64,000 nucleotides of DNA from Theropithecus gelada (GCF_003255815.1 NC_037681.1:75700386-75764385); one strand, 5' to 3'; counted from the first letter of the stretch, positions 1 to 13,769 are shown. Numbers and translations are program-made. The notes: a model not told the origin generated them from the letters alone.

Positions 1-440
1 GGCCAAGTGGCCTTTATCTCAGAAATACAAGATTGGTTCAACATACGAAAATCAATCAACATAATATACCATATTAACAGGATAAGGACAAAAACCACAT
101 GATCATCCCAATAGATGCAGAAAAAGCATCGCACAGAAAAAGCATCTCACTAACTCCAACACCCTTTCAAGATAAAACATTTAACATATCAGGAACAAAA
201 GGGAACATTATCAAACTGATAAAGATCATCTAAAAAAACCCACAGCTAACCTCAAACTAAATGGTAAACATCTTTCCCCCTAAGACCAGGAACAAGACAA
301 GTACATCCATTCTTGCCACTTCTGGTCCAACATTGTCCTGGGGGTGCTATGCAGTGCAACTGGCCAAGAAAAAGACATACAAGGCACCCATGTTGGAAAG
401 GAAGAGACTAAACTCTATTTGCAGATAACATGATCTTATA

Positions 441-1582
441 CAGTAAATCCTCACTTAAATGTTGAGGATAGCTTCCTGGAAACTGTGCCTTTAAGTGAAA
501 TGACATGTAACAAAACCAATTTACCATAGGTTAATTTATATAAACAAGACTTCAGTTTCTATGGCATATTTCTGGTGACAAAAACATCATCATATTCTAA
601 ATAAAGGTTGGGCGCAGTGGCTCACGCCTGTAACCCCTGTACTTTGGGAGGCCAAGGCAGGCGGATCACCTGAGGTCAGGAGTTTGAGACCAGCCTGGTC
701 AACATGGTGAAACCCCGTCTCTACTAAAAATACAAAAATTAGCCGGGCATGTTGGCAGGTGCCTGTAATCCCAGCTACTCGGGAGGCTGAGGCAGGAGAA
801 TCGCTTGAACTCCGGAGGCAGTGGTTTCAGCAAGCTGAGATCACACCGCTGCATTCCAGCCTGCACAAGAGAGAAAGACCCTGTCTCAAAAAAAAAAAAA
901 AAAAATCTAAAGACTCAAAACACTGCTACTATTAAACATTGAAATAATGTAAGCTATACATACATTTAAGGAAGATTTTTTTTAAACACAATTTTTGGTG
1001 AATCAGTGATGGTGGTTATAGCAGTAGTGGGTTAAACCAAGGAACAAATGTTTACAAAGCAAACACTGCGGTAGGAGCACCTCCTACCGCCACCACACAG
1101 TTCAAAAACAGCAAACATGGCAGGATCACTCAGTGCCTTCACACTGCACCATTGATTGTTGTGCATTTGCATCATTATCGTATACTTTACGGGTTTTTAT
1201 TTTACAATAATCTGCATTCATTCATTCATTTTCCAACCTGCTTATTCCAGTTCTGGGTCATAGGTGGCCAGAGCCTATCCCGACAGCTCAGGGTGCAAGG
1301 CAGGAACCAACCCTGGACAGGACAACATTCCATCACAGGACACACTCATACACACACCCCCACACTCATACTGAGACAACTGACACACACCAATGAACCT
1401 AATGTGTACATCTTTAGAATATGGGAAGAAACCACAAAGTACCCAGAGAAAACCCCGTGCAGACATGGGGAGAACATACAAATCCCATACACACAGTGGC
1501 CCCAGCCAGGAATTGCTTTTTTTTCCTCATCTACATTGTAACGAAACAACACTGAACAAAACAATGATATGAGGGCCTGCTG
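441..1582 (+). mobile_element. Tigger-type (pogo) DNA transposon, probably Tigger7
   Basis: The left end CAGTAAATCCTCAC and the right end, GAGGGCCTGCTG, are inverted repeats of each other, and both are flanked by TA (439-440 and 1583-1584), the target duplication of Tc1/mariner-pogo elements. The flanks join cleanly into L1 ORF2. An Alu at 606-905 splits it. The interior has no intact transposase. The family name is from memory of the end sequence. Confidence 0.8.
606..905 (+). mobile_element. Alu (S-type) inside the Tigger element
   Basis: Full-length Alu starting GGTTGGGCGCAGTGGCTCAC with an A-tail ending at 905. The Tigger sequence TCTAAA flanks both sides as a short target duplication. 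Confidence 0.95.
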
Positions 1583-2367
1583 TATACATTTAAAAAATTC
1601 TAAGCAATCCACAAAAAAGCTACTAGAAATAATGAATGAGAGTCCAGCATGGCTGTAGGACACAATATCAATATACAAAAATTGTATTTCTATACACCAG
1701 CAATAAACAATCTGAAAATGAATTAAATAATTCCATTTATAATAGCACAGAAAAATATAAGATACTTAGGAATACAGTGAAAATAATTTTAAGACATATA
1801 AACTATAAATAACACATTGTCGAAAGAAATTGAAGACTTAAATAATTGGAAAGACTCCTGTTCATGAATTGAAAGACATTAAGACAGTAACACTCCTCAA
1901 ATTGATCTAAAATACAAACACCATCAAAATCCCAGCTGTCTTTTAGCAAAAATTGACAAGTCAATTGCAAAATTCATATGGAAATATAAGGGATCCAAAA
2001 AAATAAAGAAGAACTTGAAAAAGTACAACAAAGGTTGGAGTACTCGAACCTCCCTGTATCAAAACTTCCTAAAAAGGTATGGTGATCAAGACAGTAGAGT
2101 AGTTACACAAGAACAAACAGGTAGATTAGTGGAATACAACTGATAACCCAGAAATAAACCAGTACATTTATGGTCAACTGACTTTGACAAGGGTGCCAAG
2201 GCAACTCAATGAGAAAAAAACAGTCTTTTAAGCAGATGGTGCTAGGACAACTGGATATCCAACAGCAAAACAAATAACGTTGGATTCTTCTACTTCATAT
2301 CATATATAAAAGTTAACTCATAATGGCTCAAAGAGTCAAAGTTAACAGCTTAAACTAGAAAACTCTT

Positions 2368-2547
2368 ATCTTTCTTTCCTATCTTTTTGTTGTTGTTATT
2401 GTTGTTGAGACAGGGTCTCACTCTGTCGCTCACGCTGGAGTGGAGTGGTGCCAAAGCAGGCAGCCTCAGCTTCCTGGGCTCAAACAATCCTCCTGCCTCA
2501 GCCTTCCAAAGTGCTGGGATTATAAGCATGAGTCACGGCACTCAGCC
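2368..2547 (-). mobile_element. Alu monomer-like fragment with target duplications
   Basis: Antisense Alu with a GTT-rich tail region and joined left and right pieces about 180 bp long. It is flanked by the perfect 11-bp duplication AGAAAACTCTT (2357-2367 and 2548-2558). Confidence 0.9.
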
Positions 2548-3322
2548 AGAAAACTCTTTAAGAAAAAAATAAGTGTAAATTTTCATGACTTTGGATTAGG
2601 CAATTATTTCTTACATATAACACCAAAAGCACAAACAACAAAAGAAAAAAAAAGATAAATTGGACTTCATTAAAATTAAAAACTTTCACCACAAAGAAAG
2701 TGGAAAGATACCACACAGAATGAGAGAAAACACTTGCAAATCAATGATCTGATAAGAGACTTGTACTCAGAATATATTTAAAAACTTTTACAACAGTAAA
2801 AAACAATTTAAAATAGACAACAGGTTTGAATAGACATTTCTCCAAAGAAGATACACAAATGGCCAATAAGCACATGAAAAAACACTCAACATCATTTAGT
2901 CATTACAAAAATGCAAACCAAAACACAATGAGATACCACTTCATACCCCCCAGGATGGATATAATCAAAAAGATGAGCAATAACAAGTGTTAACAAGAAG
3001 TGATGAAGATTAGAAGCCTCATACATTGCTGATGGGAATGTAAAATTCAGTTACTGTGAAAAACAATTTGGCAGTTCCTCAAAAAATTAAATACAGAGTT
3101 ACCTTATGACCTAGCAATTCCACTCCTAGGAATTTTCACCCAAGAAACTAGAAAACCTGTGTCCAAACAAAAATTTAACACACAAATATTCATAGCAGCA
3201 TTATTCAGGATAGCCAGAGGAGACAGACAACCCAAATGTCTATCAATTGATGAACAGTTTTTTTTAAAAAAAGGTATATCCATATAACAGAATATTATTA
3301 GGCCATAAAACAAAATGAACTG

Positions 3323-3649
3323 CAGTAGTCCTCCCTTACCTGCATTTTCCCTTTCCCTGGTTAGTTTCCTGCAGTCAACCACAGTTAAAAAGTAGGTGAG
3401 TATAGCACAATGAGATACTTTGAGAAAGACACCATTCATTTAACTTTACTATAGTATACTGTTACCATGATTCTATTTTATTGTTAAAGTTAATTTCTTA
3501 CTGTAACTAATTTATAAATTGAACTTTATCACAGTTATGTATAGACAGGAATAAACAGTATATACAGGGTTCGGTCCTATCTGCAGTTTCTAGGGCATAT
3601 GCAAGGGGTCTTAGAGTCTTATACCTCAAGAATAAGGGGGAAACTACTG
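3323..3649 (+). mobile_element. MER44-type non-autonomous Tigger element
   Basis: It begins CAGTAGTCCTCCCTTACC and ends AAGGGGGAAACTACTG, which are matching inverted ends, with TA after the right end (3650-3651) and TG in place of TA on the left. L1 sequence resumes directly on both sides. It shares ends and interior words with the element at 62456-63310. Confidence 0.85.
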
Positions 3650-3934
3650 TACTGATACATGTTACAACCTGGATGAATCTTGAAAACATATGCTAAGTCA
3701 AAGAAGCCAGTCACAAAAGGCCATATATTTTATGATTCTGTTTATATGAAATGCCTTTAATAGGCAAGTTATGAATTCTGTAGAGACAGAAAGTAGGTAA
3801 GTGGTTGTCAGGGGCTGGGGGAAGAGGAGTGACTGCTAAAGGGTGTGGGGGCCTTTTTTGGGAAGGGGGTGAAGAAAATTGTCCTGGAAATAGATATAAA
3901 ACTTTAAAAAAACATTCATTTCAACATACTTCTC

Positions 3935-4060
3935 TACTAGGTTGCAAACTCCATAAAAGAACATGTATGTCTTAATACCCAACTTTATCCCCAGAGCTGA
4001 GCAGAAAGCCAAAAACTACTACATTTTCAATATTATTGTTGACTGATTAGAATGAATGTA
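3935..4060 (+). repeat. LINE-2 3' end fragment
   Basis: The words GCAAACTCCATAAAAGAACATG and TTTATCCCCAGAGCTGAGCA follow the L2 3' end pattern (start of a gene-scale ancient LINE tail). It is degraded, and the limits are approximate. Confidence 0.5.
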
Positions 4061-7000
4061 TACCTTATGACAGGTTACTAATTCTAATTGATGTATTTAA
4101 AAAATGTTTCTATGCTTTAGACTTAACATTTATTTTATTTACACTATTTTCAGATGTCTACATTTATTAAATAACAAAAAAGCTTTCAGGTAATTTATAA
4201 AAAAGAAAACACTGTTTTGCAGGCTTGTCTCCCCTTACTAGACCCCGGAAAACTGATAAATGCCTTTCATCTTTATATTCCCATTACCTACATCATTAAT
4301 GCTTGCTGCATTGTCTGAATAGCAGCCAGATTATTTTTAGAACAGAAACATTTAATTTTCAAATTAAAATAAAGGACACCTTTCAATAAGAACTACAGGA
4401 TCACCAAAATGCTAATTTTGGATTCCTCGGTAATCACTTTAGTGGCTCCTTATTTTTGAAAAACCAAAATTAAGACAAAGAGTTTATATAAGGAAAGTTT
4501 AACTTTTCATGGTTCCTCAAGTTTCCTATACTGCAGAATAAAGGGTTAATCATACAAGGTAACCCTATTCTGTGGCCTCAACCTTACTCATATAAAATGT
4601 TCATTAAACATCCTTTCAAAGATCTGAGATGAATCTAGCAGTACTTTTCCATGTATAACTTTGGGGGAATGCTTATGAATTGCTAAAAATAATGCTCATC
4701 AATTTTAACAAACCCTTGTAGTTTAGAAAAAATTTAATGCTCTGCAGTCCTTGCCAACATTTGTTTCCAAGATAAAAATGTGGAAAATGATTGTGTTTTG
4801 TGTAATAGCATCTTTATCAAACTAAAATTTTAAATCAAAATAAGTCAGTACACTTAAATCTTTTCTTTAAAATAAAAACTTCTCGCTCAATGCACAGTAA
4901 GAAGAGTTGCCTACATTTGGTAATCATAAATGTCATCTGCCATAGCTAAAAATAGTGTCAGCCTGCATTGTGCATGCCTTACATGCAGAAGTCATCCAAT
5001 TACATTTTAACTCAAATCAAATTCTTACGTTCTTCTTTGAATAGCCCGAAGTCAGGTTTCAATTTTAAAAAGCTTTTGTCTGGGAAGGCGGGGCAGGGGG
5101 GAGTTCAACTGGCTTGGCTGTTCCTAAAAATACTAGGACAGGGAATGGCTGGCAAAAAAAATACCTACTTTTGAAGCAAAAGCAAATATTAAGTTCACTT
5201 TAATAATGCCAGGTGAGGAATGAGAATGGCAGTTAAATAGGAAATAAACAAATATATAAATATTAGAATGGTATTAAAATTTTATGTTTTTCACAACCAT
5301 AATGTTTATAATAATTACATATTTATTAGGAATCACAATCCTTAATCAAATTCTTCCCAAATGCCAGGAAAAGTAATTAGAATTCAGAATTGAAAATTTA
5401 GTACTTACATAATAGTAAGCTTTTATCTCAACATAGTAAGCATTCACCTGAAAAAGGATCTGTGCAGAGTTTAGTTCTCTTCATAAAGACATTAAGAGGA
5501 GCTTGAGTCCTATTTCTTTTGAGTCCTATTTCTTCCTTCAGGTTAGTATCAATATGATCTGAGAAGATAATGTAATCTGTTTCCCTGCGTGTAAAATTAG
5601 AAAAATAATACCCACCTAAGGAAGTATTTGAAGCTAAACTGTAAATTTCACATATGGAAATGCTTGGTGAACTGAACACACTAAATAAAGGTACTAAAGC
5701 TCAAGAGGTAAGAGATAAGGTCAAGAGATAAGGACAAGAAACGCAATCAAATATTAAATGTGATGCTTAGCTAAGCCCTGATTTTTTAAAAAAGGTGAAT
5801 TCAACTTTCTCTGAAAGTATATCTAAAGAGGTTTCAATTAGCAAGTCTCAGGCTCATGGGTACCTGTTATTGCTACAAAAGTATCTCATCCAAATACCTG
5901 GCAAACCAGCATCTCTCTTGGCTCTCTCCTCTTCCTTTAACTAGAGTTTTTTAAAAGATACATGCAAAATTTCAGATCCTTGTCTCTTCCACTAAATCTT
6001 TCCTATCTTACTTCGACAACGTTACAGTGCTTTGGTGAATTTGAACCACCACGCCTAAGAAAATAACACTTTACATGATAAACAAATAGCACCATAAACA
6101 AACAGCAGAATTTCTATACTTCCCCTTTCTACAATGATTTTGTAATCTCCCAGTCTGAGCAAGGCACTGTGTTGAGAACATTGTATATACATTACCTCCA
6201 ATTACAACAATTCTAAAAAGTATTATCTGCATTACATATATGATGCAAATGTATCTGTATATTTGTAATGTAAACATATTGTTAAATAAATTGTGTAGGG
6301 TTACAAACTGAAATTCAAGTCTGACCATGAAGGTCTCACTCTATTATACTCTTTTGTATTTAAAGGACTATACTAATATTATATTTTGTATATCACTCTT
6401 TTGTATTTAAAAGACTATATTAATACTCAAGTTTGCTTTTTAGCCTACTTGAGAATACCAAGTGCTGTTTCTGCCTTAGTTTAAACAATTGAGACAAGAG
6501 ACACAATGTACTAACACTACGAGTAGAGTTATAGGTGAGACCAATAAATTTCATTAAGAGATTCAATATGAATAAACCATGTTTTCTTTAAATTGTTTTC
6601 TAGAAGCAATCAAAACTGTTCTCACCTTAAAAATAATAAATGTATACTATAACTATATATGTAATTACATATACATAAAAACTATAAAAATAGATAAAAA
6701 AGACATTGGTGAGTTTAAGAATGATATAAAAATTTTTAATTAAGCAATAAACTTGACAAAGCATATAACGAAAAGAGAAATACCATTTCTAGAAAATCTC
6801 CAGCAAATAGAAGCCAAACATAAAGATGTGAAGTTAAGTCAATGTTTACTATTCATTTTATTAAAAAAAAATCCTACACCTAGGATAGAACCTTATTATT
6901 ATTACAGAGAACAAATGGCCTTTACAATTAAAATCGTTTTAAACACTGCGTTTTCACACACATACTCCTTTCCCCACATAATATGAACTAAGAGATGGTT

Positions 7001-7687
7001 TGTGATTTTAAAAATATGTATTTCTAGCTCTCTAGTAACCAACAATATTTGAGGAGTACAAGATTCTCTTACCCAAGTTTAGTATTGTTAAATGAGTCCC
7101 TGCAGTTATGAAGTTGCATACGAAAGAAAATTTTCATAAGAAAACATCCGCTAAGTAATCTTCAAAATTAATCCAAGCTCATAAATATTCCTTACTGTTT
7201 AAATTCACCATCCAGCCTCACTCATTACCTAAATGTCTTGTCAGATAAAACCACCCAAATCAACAGTGCACAATTGCAAATCTTGCTATTAACCTGAAAT
7301 TCCACAAAGTTAATGTTGTGAGCTACGCTGGAGAACTGCTGACAGTCCAACAAGGCATTTCAAAACAGAGCCTCTCACTTCAAAAGATTAGGAAGAGCTC
7401 CCGGGAAAGTACACTTTTAAACCACTAAACATTTTTTGTGAAGGGACATTATAAATGATCCACTGTGAAATTCAATCATAAAGCAAAAGAAGCCATTTTG
7501 TGCTAGTATACAATTTTGTGGCAAAAATTACATTCCCCTAAATCCCAAAAACCTGATTCATCCTCCGTTTATTCTAAAACTTTATGCACAGCTGTGATTA
7601 AAAACTAAATTATGTGAAGAATGAACTAAAATACATTTATTTTCCTAGTTACTGGTTTTCATGTGCCAAGATAAAGTCAATCAAATT
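4061..7687. other. RTN4 intron 3, largely unique AT-rich DNA
   Basis: I recognise no gene and no intact mobile element. Small direct duplications occur: a 16-bp unit repeated around 5504-5531, and a 33-bp unit repeated at 6348-6380 and 6395-6427 (two mismatches). An A-rich, CA/TA-rich stretch lies near 6640-6700. Confidence 0.6.
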
Positions 7688-7994
7688 CTTTTTGTCGTTG
7701 TTGTTGTTGTAAGACAGGGTCTCCCTCTTGTCACCCAGGCTGGAGCAGAGTGGCACCATCATAGCTCACTGCAGCCTTGACCTCCTGGGCTCAAGCAATC
7801 CTGCCACCTCAGCCTTCCGAGTAGCTGGGACCAGAGGCATGCACCACCACACCAAGCTAATTTTTTAAAAGTTTTGTAGAGACAGGGCCTCCCTATGTTG
7901 CCCAGACTGGTCTCGAACTCCTGGGCTCAAGTAGTCCTCCCACCATGGCCTCCCAAAGTGTTGGGATTATAGGCATGAGCTACAAGGCCCAGCC
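7688..7994 (-). mobile_element. AluJ, antisense
   Basis: Full-length old Alu with a GTT-rich tail and the J-type words CTCAAGCAATCCTGCCACC and GTAGAGACAGGGCCTCCC. Confidence 0.95.
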
Positions 7995-9243
7995 AGTGGT
8001 CTTTTTCCTATATTTCAAGTAGAAAATGCCTCAATATGTTGCAGGAACATAAAAACTACCTACGGCTGTTTACTGTCTTCTAAGGATAATATTAATTTCT
8101 CTAAGAGAAAAGTGAAGTTCAATAACACCACACATGCTTCATTTATAATTAAATTCACCAGTTTACTTCATTAGTTCATCTAGTTTTCAATATTTCCCTT
8201 AATCCTAGACTCTAGGAGAAAACAACAAAAAAGGGCAGAAAACAGTTCTAGTTTCTCACTCCTAGTTTTCCTAAACCATGATAATTTTCTCTTTACAGAA
8301 CAATCCTACCTTTAATTTCATTTTCTCTAAGGTAAAGCTAAGTATCTTCTCTTTAAGTATGTTGGATATACATGACTCTCCCTACCTGCACTCACTTCAA
8401 CGACTTTCAATTGCAAAGAACGTTAAAATGAGAACTTTTCCTATGACAAGTCTGTATTTCTGATATTTTGATAAGCATGTAGTTATTATTTTAAATTACT
8501 GGAATTGATCAAGACCTACATAAATAGAAACCTAAAATTAGAAAATAAACTGGTTCAATGTGTAATTTACTGTAGTTTAAATTTTCCTTCTTACTGGCAT
8601 CTAAACTTAAAATAAGTAGGCACCAAGTCTTAGAAACAGGAAGTTACTGCTCAAAATCCTATTTTCTACTAACAAAAACGAAATGGCGTTAACTCTAGAA
8701 ACTTAAAGCTTAATATACTAGAGTTGGGGGAGGGGAAAGCTCAAAGCAAATTACTAGTTCAAAACACAGAATGAACTTCACTAGGAAGTAAATCAGTTAT
8801 ATTTCTTCTTCCATAACCTTATATAACTATTGTACACACAATATATGTTCACCGAATCAATGAACAGTACAAATAATTATCATTAATATTTGATAATTTG
8901 ATAATTTTTCAGTTTTTAAATTGCATTGAGCTTCATAAGTAAATGTTATATAGAATATAGTAGTGATATAGTATTTGAAGAAAGACAACACAAAATATTT
9001 TAGTGTCTATAATACGTCAAATGCCTAAGGGGCAGCTGAATCAAACAAACTTGAAAGCCATGAAGCAGACTAAAAAAAATACACACACACTCAGTAATAT
9101 GTCAGCCTTATTCATGATAGAGCAGAGAAATAAGTATAAACGTGGTGTCGGATCACTGCTCCAAGGATGCAAAGAAAAGTACTGCCTAAATTAATCATCA
9201 TCCTTCAGCCCAAATTCTAGCAAGAGATGGGACCAAGTGAATA
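7995..9243. other. Intronic DNA without recognised features
   Basis: AT-rich intron sequence. Short open frames here (for example 8278-8463) have no recognisable product and no codon signal. Confidence 0.6.
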
Positions 9244-9576
9244 CAGTCAGCCCTCTCTATCTGTGGGTTCCACATCTGCAGATTCAACTAACTGTGGATG
9301 GAAAAATGTAGCTAGGCCTATGATGACTGCATCTGTACTAAGCAAGTATGGACTTTTTTCTTGTCATTATTCCCTGAACAATGTAACAACTATCTACATT
9401 GTAAAAAGTAACTCAGAGATGATCTCAAGCATGCAGCAAGATGTGCGTAGGTTATATGAAAATACTGTACTGTTTTATGTAAGGGACGTGGGCCTCTGTG
9501 GATTTTGGTATCCATGGTGTGGGGGGACGCACAGTGGAGGGCTGGAAATAATCTCCTGCAGATACTGAGATGGCTG
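9244..9576 (+). mobile_element. Tigger-family non-autonomous element (MER2/MER8 type)
   Basis: It begins CAGTCAGCCCTCTCTATCTG and ends AGATACTGAGATGGCTG, with matching inverted ends and TA duplications on both sides (9242-9243 and 9577-9578). The words GTGGGTTCCACATCTGCAG and TGTGGATTTTGGTATCCATG are typical of the family. Confidence 0.85.
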
Positions 9577-9578
9577 TA

Positions 9579-11460
9579 AATAAAAAGGGAACTTGGGGGA
9601 CACCCAGAGAACAAATTTAAGAATTCTATTCTCTGCCTAGATATTCTGCCTACATCCAAGCATGTAATCCAATCCTTAAAGACGAAAAGAAATTATTCTC
9701 CTGGCCCAGGAAATTCCCACTAGGTTTAACCTTTTGACAATACCTGTACTAAATGACTAACCTCACCTACCTTCTTCCATGATTAGTGTGACAGACAACT
9801 GCCTGCCTTTTTTATTGCAGTGAGGACAATACGAAAGAAGTGTATGACATTCAATAACATGCCACAACTAGACAATGCACAAATAAAATATCAAAACATA
9901 GGCCATTTTAGCTTTTATATACTTTTCATTCTTTGGTTATTCAAGAATAAATTATATAAATGCAAATATAAATTATAAGATAAAAACAAAGGCTTCATGC
10001 CAGCATGGACCAGTGGTATGGTCCTGTATGGGCCTGATAAATATTTAAATCTCTCGTTTTCTTGGTTTCCTTATCAGTAAAATAGAAAGTTGGAATAAAT
10101 GATTAATAGAATGTCTTATTTGCAGGAATATTCTAAAAATTCTGAATCTACAGAAGTTCCTTAAGTTGCTGAATTGTTCCTTTAAGAAGGGGAGAAGTGG
10201 GGAAATCCTTTTTCTAATTTCTCCCACTTGAAAACATATTTTAACATTTTCCAAAAATTTATGTGGGTTTAAGGCCAGAAGTAAACCTGGCTGAACAATG
10301 GAGTTCTCAGTCTTTCCCTTCACTGAGAAGCTGCACCAAGTCAATCAGAAGATCCAGTGATGAAGCCACCACTGTTGTCAGCCTTCAAAAAAATTTGGAG
10401 GCTGGAAAAAGAGCCAAGATATTTATGAATAAATAATTGTAATAGAAAGTACAAAATGAGACCCCTTATGCCCTTCCCTTGGGGGGGGGGAAAAAGTACA
10501 AAGTGAAAACTGAGGGATGGGAGTGAGGAACACTGAACTACCTCCCCTCACTAAGGGAGGCTTAGTGAACACCTCAAGGAGAAGTCCTTTGTAAGGACTA
10601 CTTGAGCAAAATGAAATGGGAAGAAAGGGTATTCAAGGTGGAGAGAAAAACACAAGCAAAGGCAAAGAACAGGCATGTTTAGAGAACAAGTCCTTCAATG
10701 TGGCTAGAGACAGGGAGTAATGAGAGATGAAATTATAAAGGTTGGGGCTAGGCCATGGAATGCCTTTTAAACGTCTAGGATAGACACTATAAACTTCATT
10801 TGAAAAGTAAGTAAAGGTAAATCCCTTAAGTGCCATGATTAGAGCTACATTTTGGAAGAGTAATTTTAATTTGGCTGTGACACATATAATTTAGTGGAAA
10901 GACCAGTTATGGGTCCTGGTAAGGATTAGTAGTACACAGACTTGAGTAAATAAAATTGAAAGGGTATTTCCACCATTGCTCCCAGTGCTTACACATTCTT
11001 ACAATACAAAGCTGGTTCTTATCAAGTAACTTAATGAGTTAACACTGACAAAATAACTATCTTAGAGTAAAAACTGTAAGAAAGGAATACATACATTTAA
11101 CCTTAGCCAGAGATCCATGATGGACACTCACATTCACTAATGAAAATAATTTGTACAATCTTTCTGGAGAGAAGTTTTGTAAAAGGCACCCAAAGCCTAA
11201 ATAACATAACCCAGAAATTTGCAAGTAATCACGAATAGAAACAAAGACATATTCAGTTATAATCATTTCAGCATTGTTTCTACAGGTTGAGGTATTCCTG
11301 TAATACTTGGGACTAGAATACATTGGAATATTTGGAAATATTTTGGAATACTTGCATATATATAATGAGGTATCTTGGGAGTGAGGCCCTAGTCTAAAGA
11401 TGAAATTCACTCCGTTTCATCTACATGTTATACCCATAGCCTGAAAATAATTTTACGCAG
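9579..11460. other. Intronic DNA with a faint ancient repeat
   Basis: Mostly unique. About 10620-10920 has the character of an old mammalian interspersed repeat (words such as GGCTAGAGACAGGGAGTAATG and GGCCATGGAATGCC), and 63500-63700 looks similar, but I cannot name the family. A run of ten G lies near 10482-10491. No gene is seen. Confidence 0.45.
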
Positions 11461-11479
11461 TATTTTATATAATTCTGTG

Positions 11480-11612
11480 AATGAAACAATGATTGTGTCA
11501 AGTATTTATGGGTGGAGTTTTCTACTTGTGGCATCACATCAGTGCTCAAAATGTTCCAGACTTTGGAGCATTCTGGCTTTTAGATTTTCAGATTAGGAAT
11601 GTTCAACCTGTA
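11480..11612 (-). mobile_element. Tigger4/Zombi-like transposon end
   Basis: The stretch CAGATTAGGAATGTTCAACCTGTA at 11589-11612 and the preceding TTCCAGACTTTGGAGCATTC match the terminal region of a Tigger-type element. The other end is not found. Family name from memory. Confidence 0.55.
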
Positions 11613-12344
11613 CTTGCAAAACTTTAGCAATAACCTGATTTAACTACATGGAATTAAAATATTGTAGTCATTAAAATAATGTACAGTATTTAAAAACTAA
11701 AAGTTATTTCCCCACTTAATGGGAGAGAAAGACTACGGAATAAAATATACCACATAACCCTCCCAACACACATTATCCTGTTAAAAAGATGCCCCAAAAA
11801 CCATTCTCTATGTGATGTGAGTTTTGCTTTTCTATTTACCTTCTAAATTCTCTATAACACATACCTATGTAGTGCTGCAGTACTAACCCAAGATCTAGAA
11901 GATGTATCTAATGAATGCCTAAATATTCAGTTCTAACCAAGTTTAGAACTAAAAGGAGAGTCCTTCCAATCAGTAGACCCCGTAATTATTAATTAATGCC
12001 AAAGTTCCATTGTTGGGTATTTTTTGGCCTTCCCAAGTAAGGCATTTCAAACACCAAGACCCCTGCTCCTCTCTACCAAAATGGCAGTATGAGCTTTACT
12101 CAAGGCTTTCAAAAAATGTAAAGTAGCTTATCACAAGATCAGAGAGTCCTATAAGAATCTCTACGCGGAAGTATGCTGCAGAAACAGTCCAAAACTAGTT
12201 TGTCTTGAGATATAATTACATTGAGTTTTAATGCTAGAAACATTTATTTCCCTATCCTACAGAAAGAAACTTCTCTTGAAGGTCACCTCTGGCACATTAA
12301 CTGACAAATCCAAAGAGTACTGTAACAATAAAGAATAGTGTTGC

Positions 12345-13090
12345 ACCTACTTTTAAAATTTAACAAGATTCAAAGATTCACATCCATTTCTCCCTCATAT
12401 TAACCGGTTTCTCTAAGTATTTAATTGCCCACTCCTTCTTGAAAATTCTTACCCCCCTTAGTATCAGTTATACTGTCTTGCTTCTTTCACTGCTCTATAA
12501 CTCCTCATCTTCCCTGATGCCGCAGACCTCCGTAACACAGGTTTTAGGCTTGCCTTTCTTAATAGTCAGTTCCTTCAGTGCAATCGCCTCACACAGTATT
12601 TACCTGCCTCCCTCTGCATTTGACTCTCAAATTCAAAGTGTTTGAAACCCAACTTGGCATCTTTTCTATTTTAGCTTTATTTCTCCTAATACTAAAGGAC
12701 TGTCATTGCCAATGTTTCACTCTAATTCAAACTTCATGTTGCCCCTTGAGTCTTTATACCTCATCCTTGTCCTGCAAATCTATACCAAATGCCAAGTATT
12801 CCTTCCTTGAATTTCTCAAATCTACCACTTCTTTTTCCTTCCTATTTCAGGCCACATTCAAGCCTATCTGTTTTAAATCTGGGCACAACTACAGTCATCC
12901 TAACTGGTGTGGCTATAGGTTATTCTCCCCCAGATGATCTTACGCGGCACGCTAAACCAGTCTTTCAAAACTGCTATCATTTACCATTCTCTACTTTAAA
13001 ACTTCCAAAGCCTTTTTATTTCTTTTACAATGAAATCCAAAACTCAGTGTCTTCTGCGGTCTGGCCCAGGGTATCTTTTCCATAAAACCA
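12345..13090 (+). repeat. Degraded LINE-2 fragments
   Basis: C/T-rich sequence with L2 ORF2 3' words, for example TTTACAATGAAATCCAAAAC and GCGGTCTGGCCCAGG near 13025-13070. It is an old copy with many stops, and a further piece continues at about 13380-13620 after MIR and MER5-like insertions. Confidence 0.55.
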
Positions 13091-13099
13091 GAGAACCTC

Positions 13100-13355
13100 T
13101 CAACTGGAACCCTGGACAGCATGCAAACGAGGAAATTAAGACCAAAAAGGGTAAGTTTCTTGTTCTAGCCAAAATCAAAATATACCAGAAACAAGGCTTA
13201 AACCCTAGATCACTGTTTCCCGAATTTGCCCAACAACATGAATTACACCAGGATGCTTAATATGCAGATGGCCAGGCCCTATAAAATCTGATTTGGTAGG
13301 TCAGGACCTAAGGAATCTGCATTTTTAAGCAGCACTAGATGATTCTCGTCTACAG
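13100..13355. repeat. MIR fragment followed by MER5A-like hAT fragment
   Basis: 13110-13215 resembles antisense MIR (GAGGAAATTAAGACC near 13129). 13215-13355 has the MER5A pattern of a paired inverted structure, with TATGCAGATGGCCAGGCCC and GGAATCTGCATTTTTAAGCA. Both are old and short. Confidence 0.6.
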
Positions 13356-13748
13356 AGAAGGATGAGGAAACCTAATCTAGATCATCTAAATTTTCTACAT
13401 TCTTTGACTATACCAATCTTACCTTTCAACTCCTGTCCTAAATATTCTGTTCTACCCAGAAAGTTATTTAGTGTCTCAACTACAGCTTTTTAGTGGTTAT
13501 ATCATTCTCCTACCCCCATCCAAATCCCTAGGCCTACCCATTCCTTCCTATTTTGAGTTCCTAAAAATCTTCCGACTGCCTCACTCAAAATTTCTCATAT
13601 AACCCCAATAATCAAATACTATGTAAATGTCATTTGTCGTAAGTATCCTCCTAAAGAAAATATGAATATATAAAACAATACAAATTATTAACACTTTTAG
13701 CCTGAAAGATTAAATATCTTAAATACCAGTTCATCAGCACGCACGCAC

Positions 13749-13768
13749 GGTGGTGTGTGTACACCACC
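13749..13768. repeat. Perfect 8-bp-arm palindrome next to a CA/GC repeat
   Basis: GGTGGTGT and ACACCACC flank a GTGT loop, directly after a short GCAC repeat. It could form a small hairpin; no function is implied. Confidence 0.7.
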
Positions 13769-13769
13769 T

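Larger units (their letters stand above)
1..3915 (+). mobile_element. L1 LINE, ORF2 3' half and 3'UTR, 5' end off-window
   Basis: Degenerate L1 ORF2 sequence in plus orientation (for example the GCAGATAACATGATCTTATA segment at 421-440) continues through many recognisable ORF2 stretches to a 3'UTR-like end near 3900. It is full of stops. Four later insertions interrupt it: a Tigger (441-1582) that itself holds an Alu, an Alu monomer (2368-2547) and a MER44 (3323-3649). These nested insertions show it is an old L1M-type copy. Confidence 0.88.
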
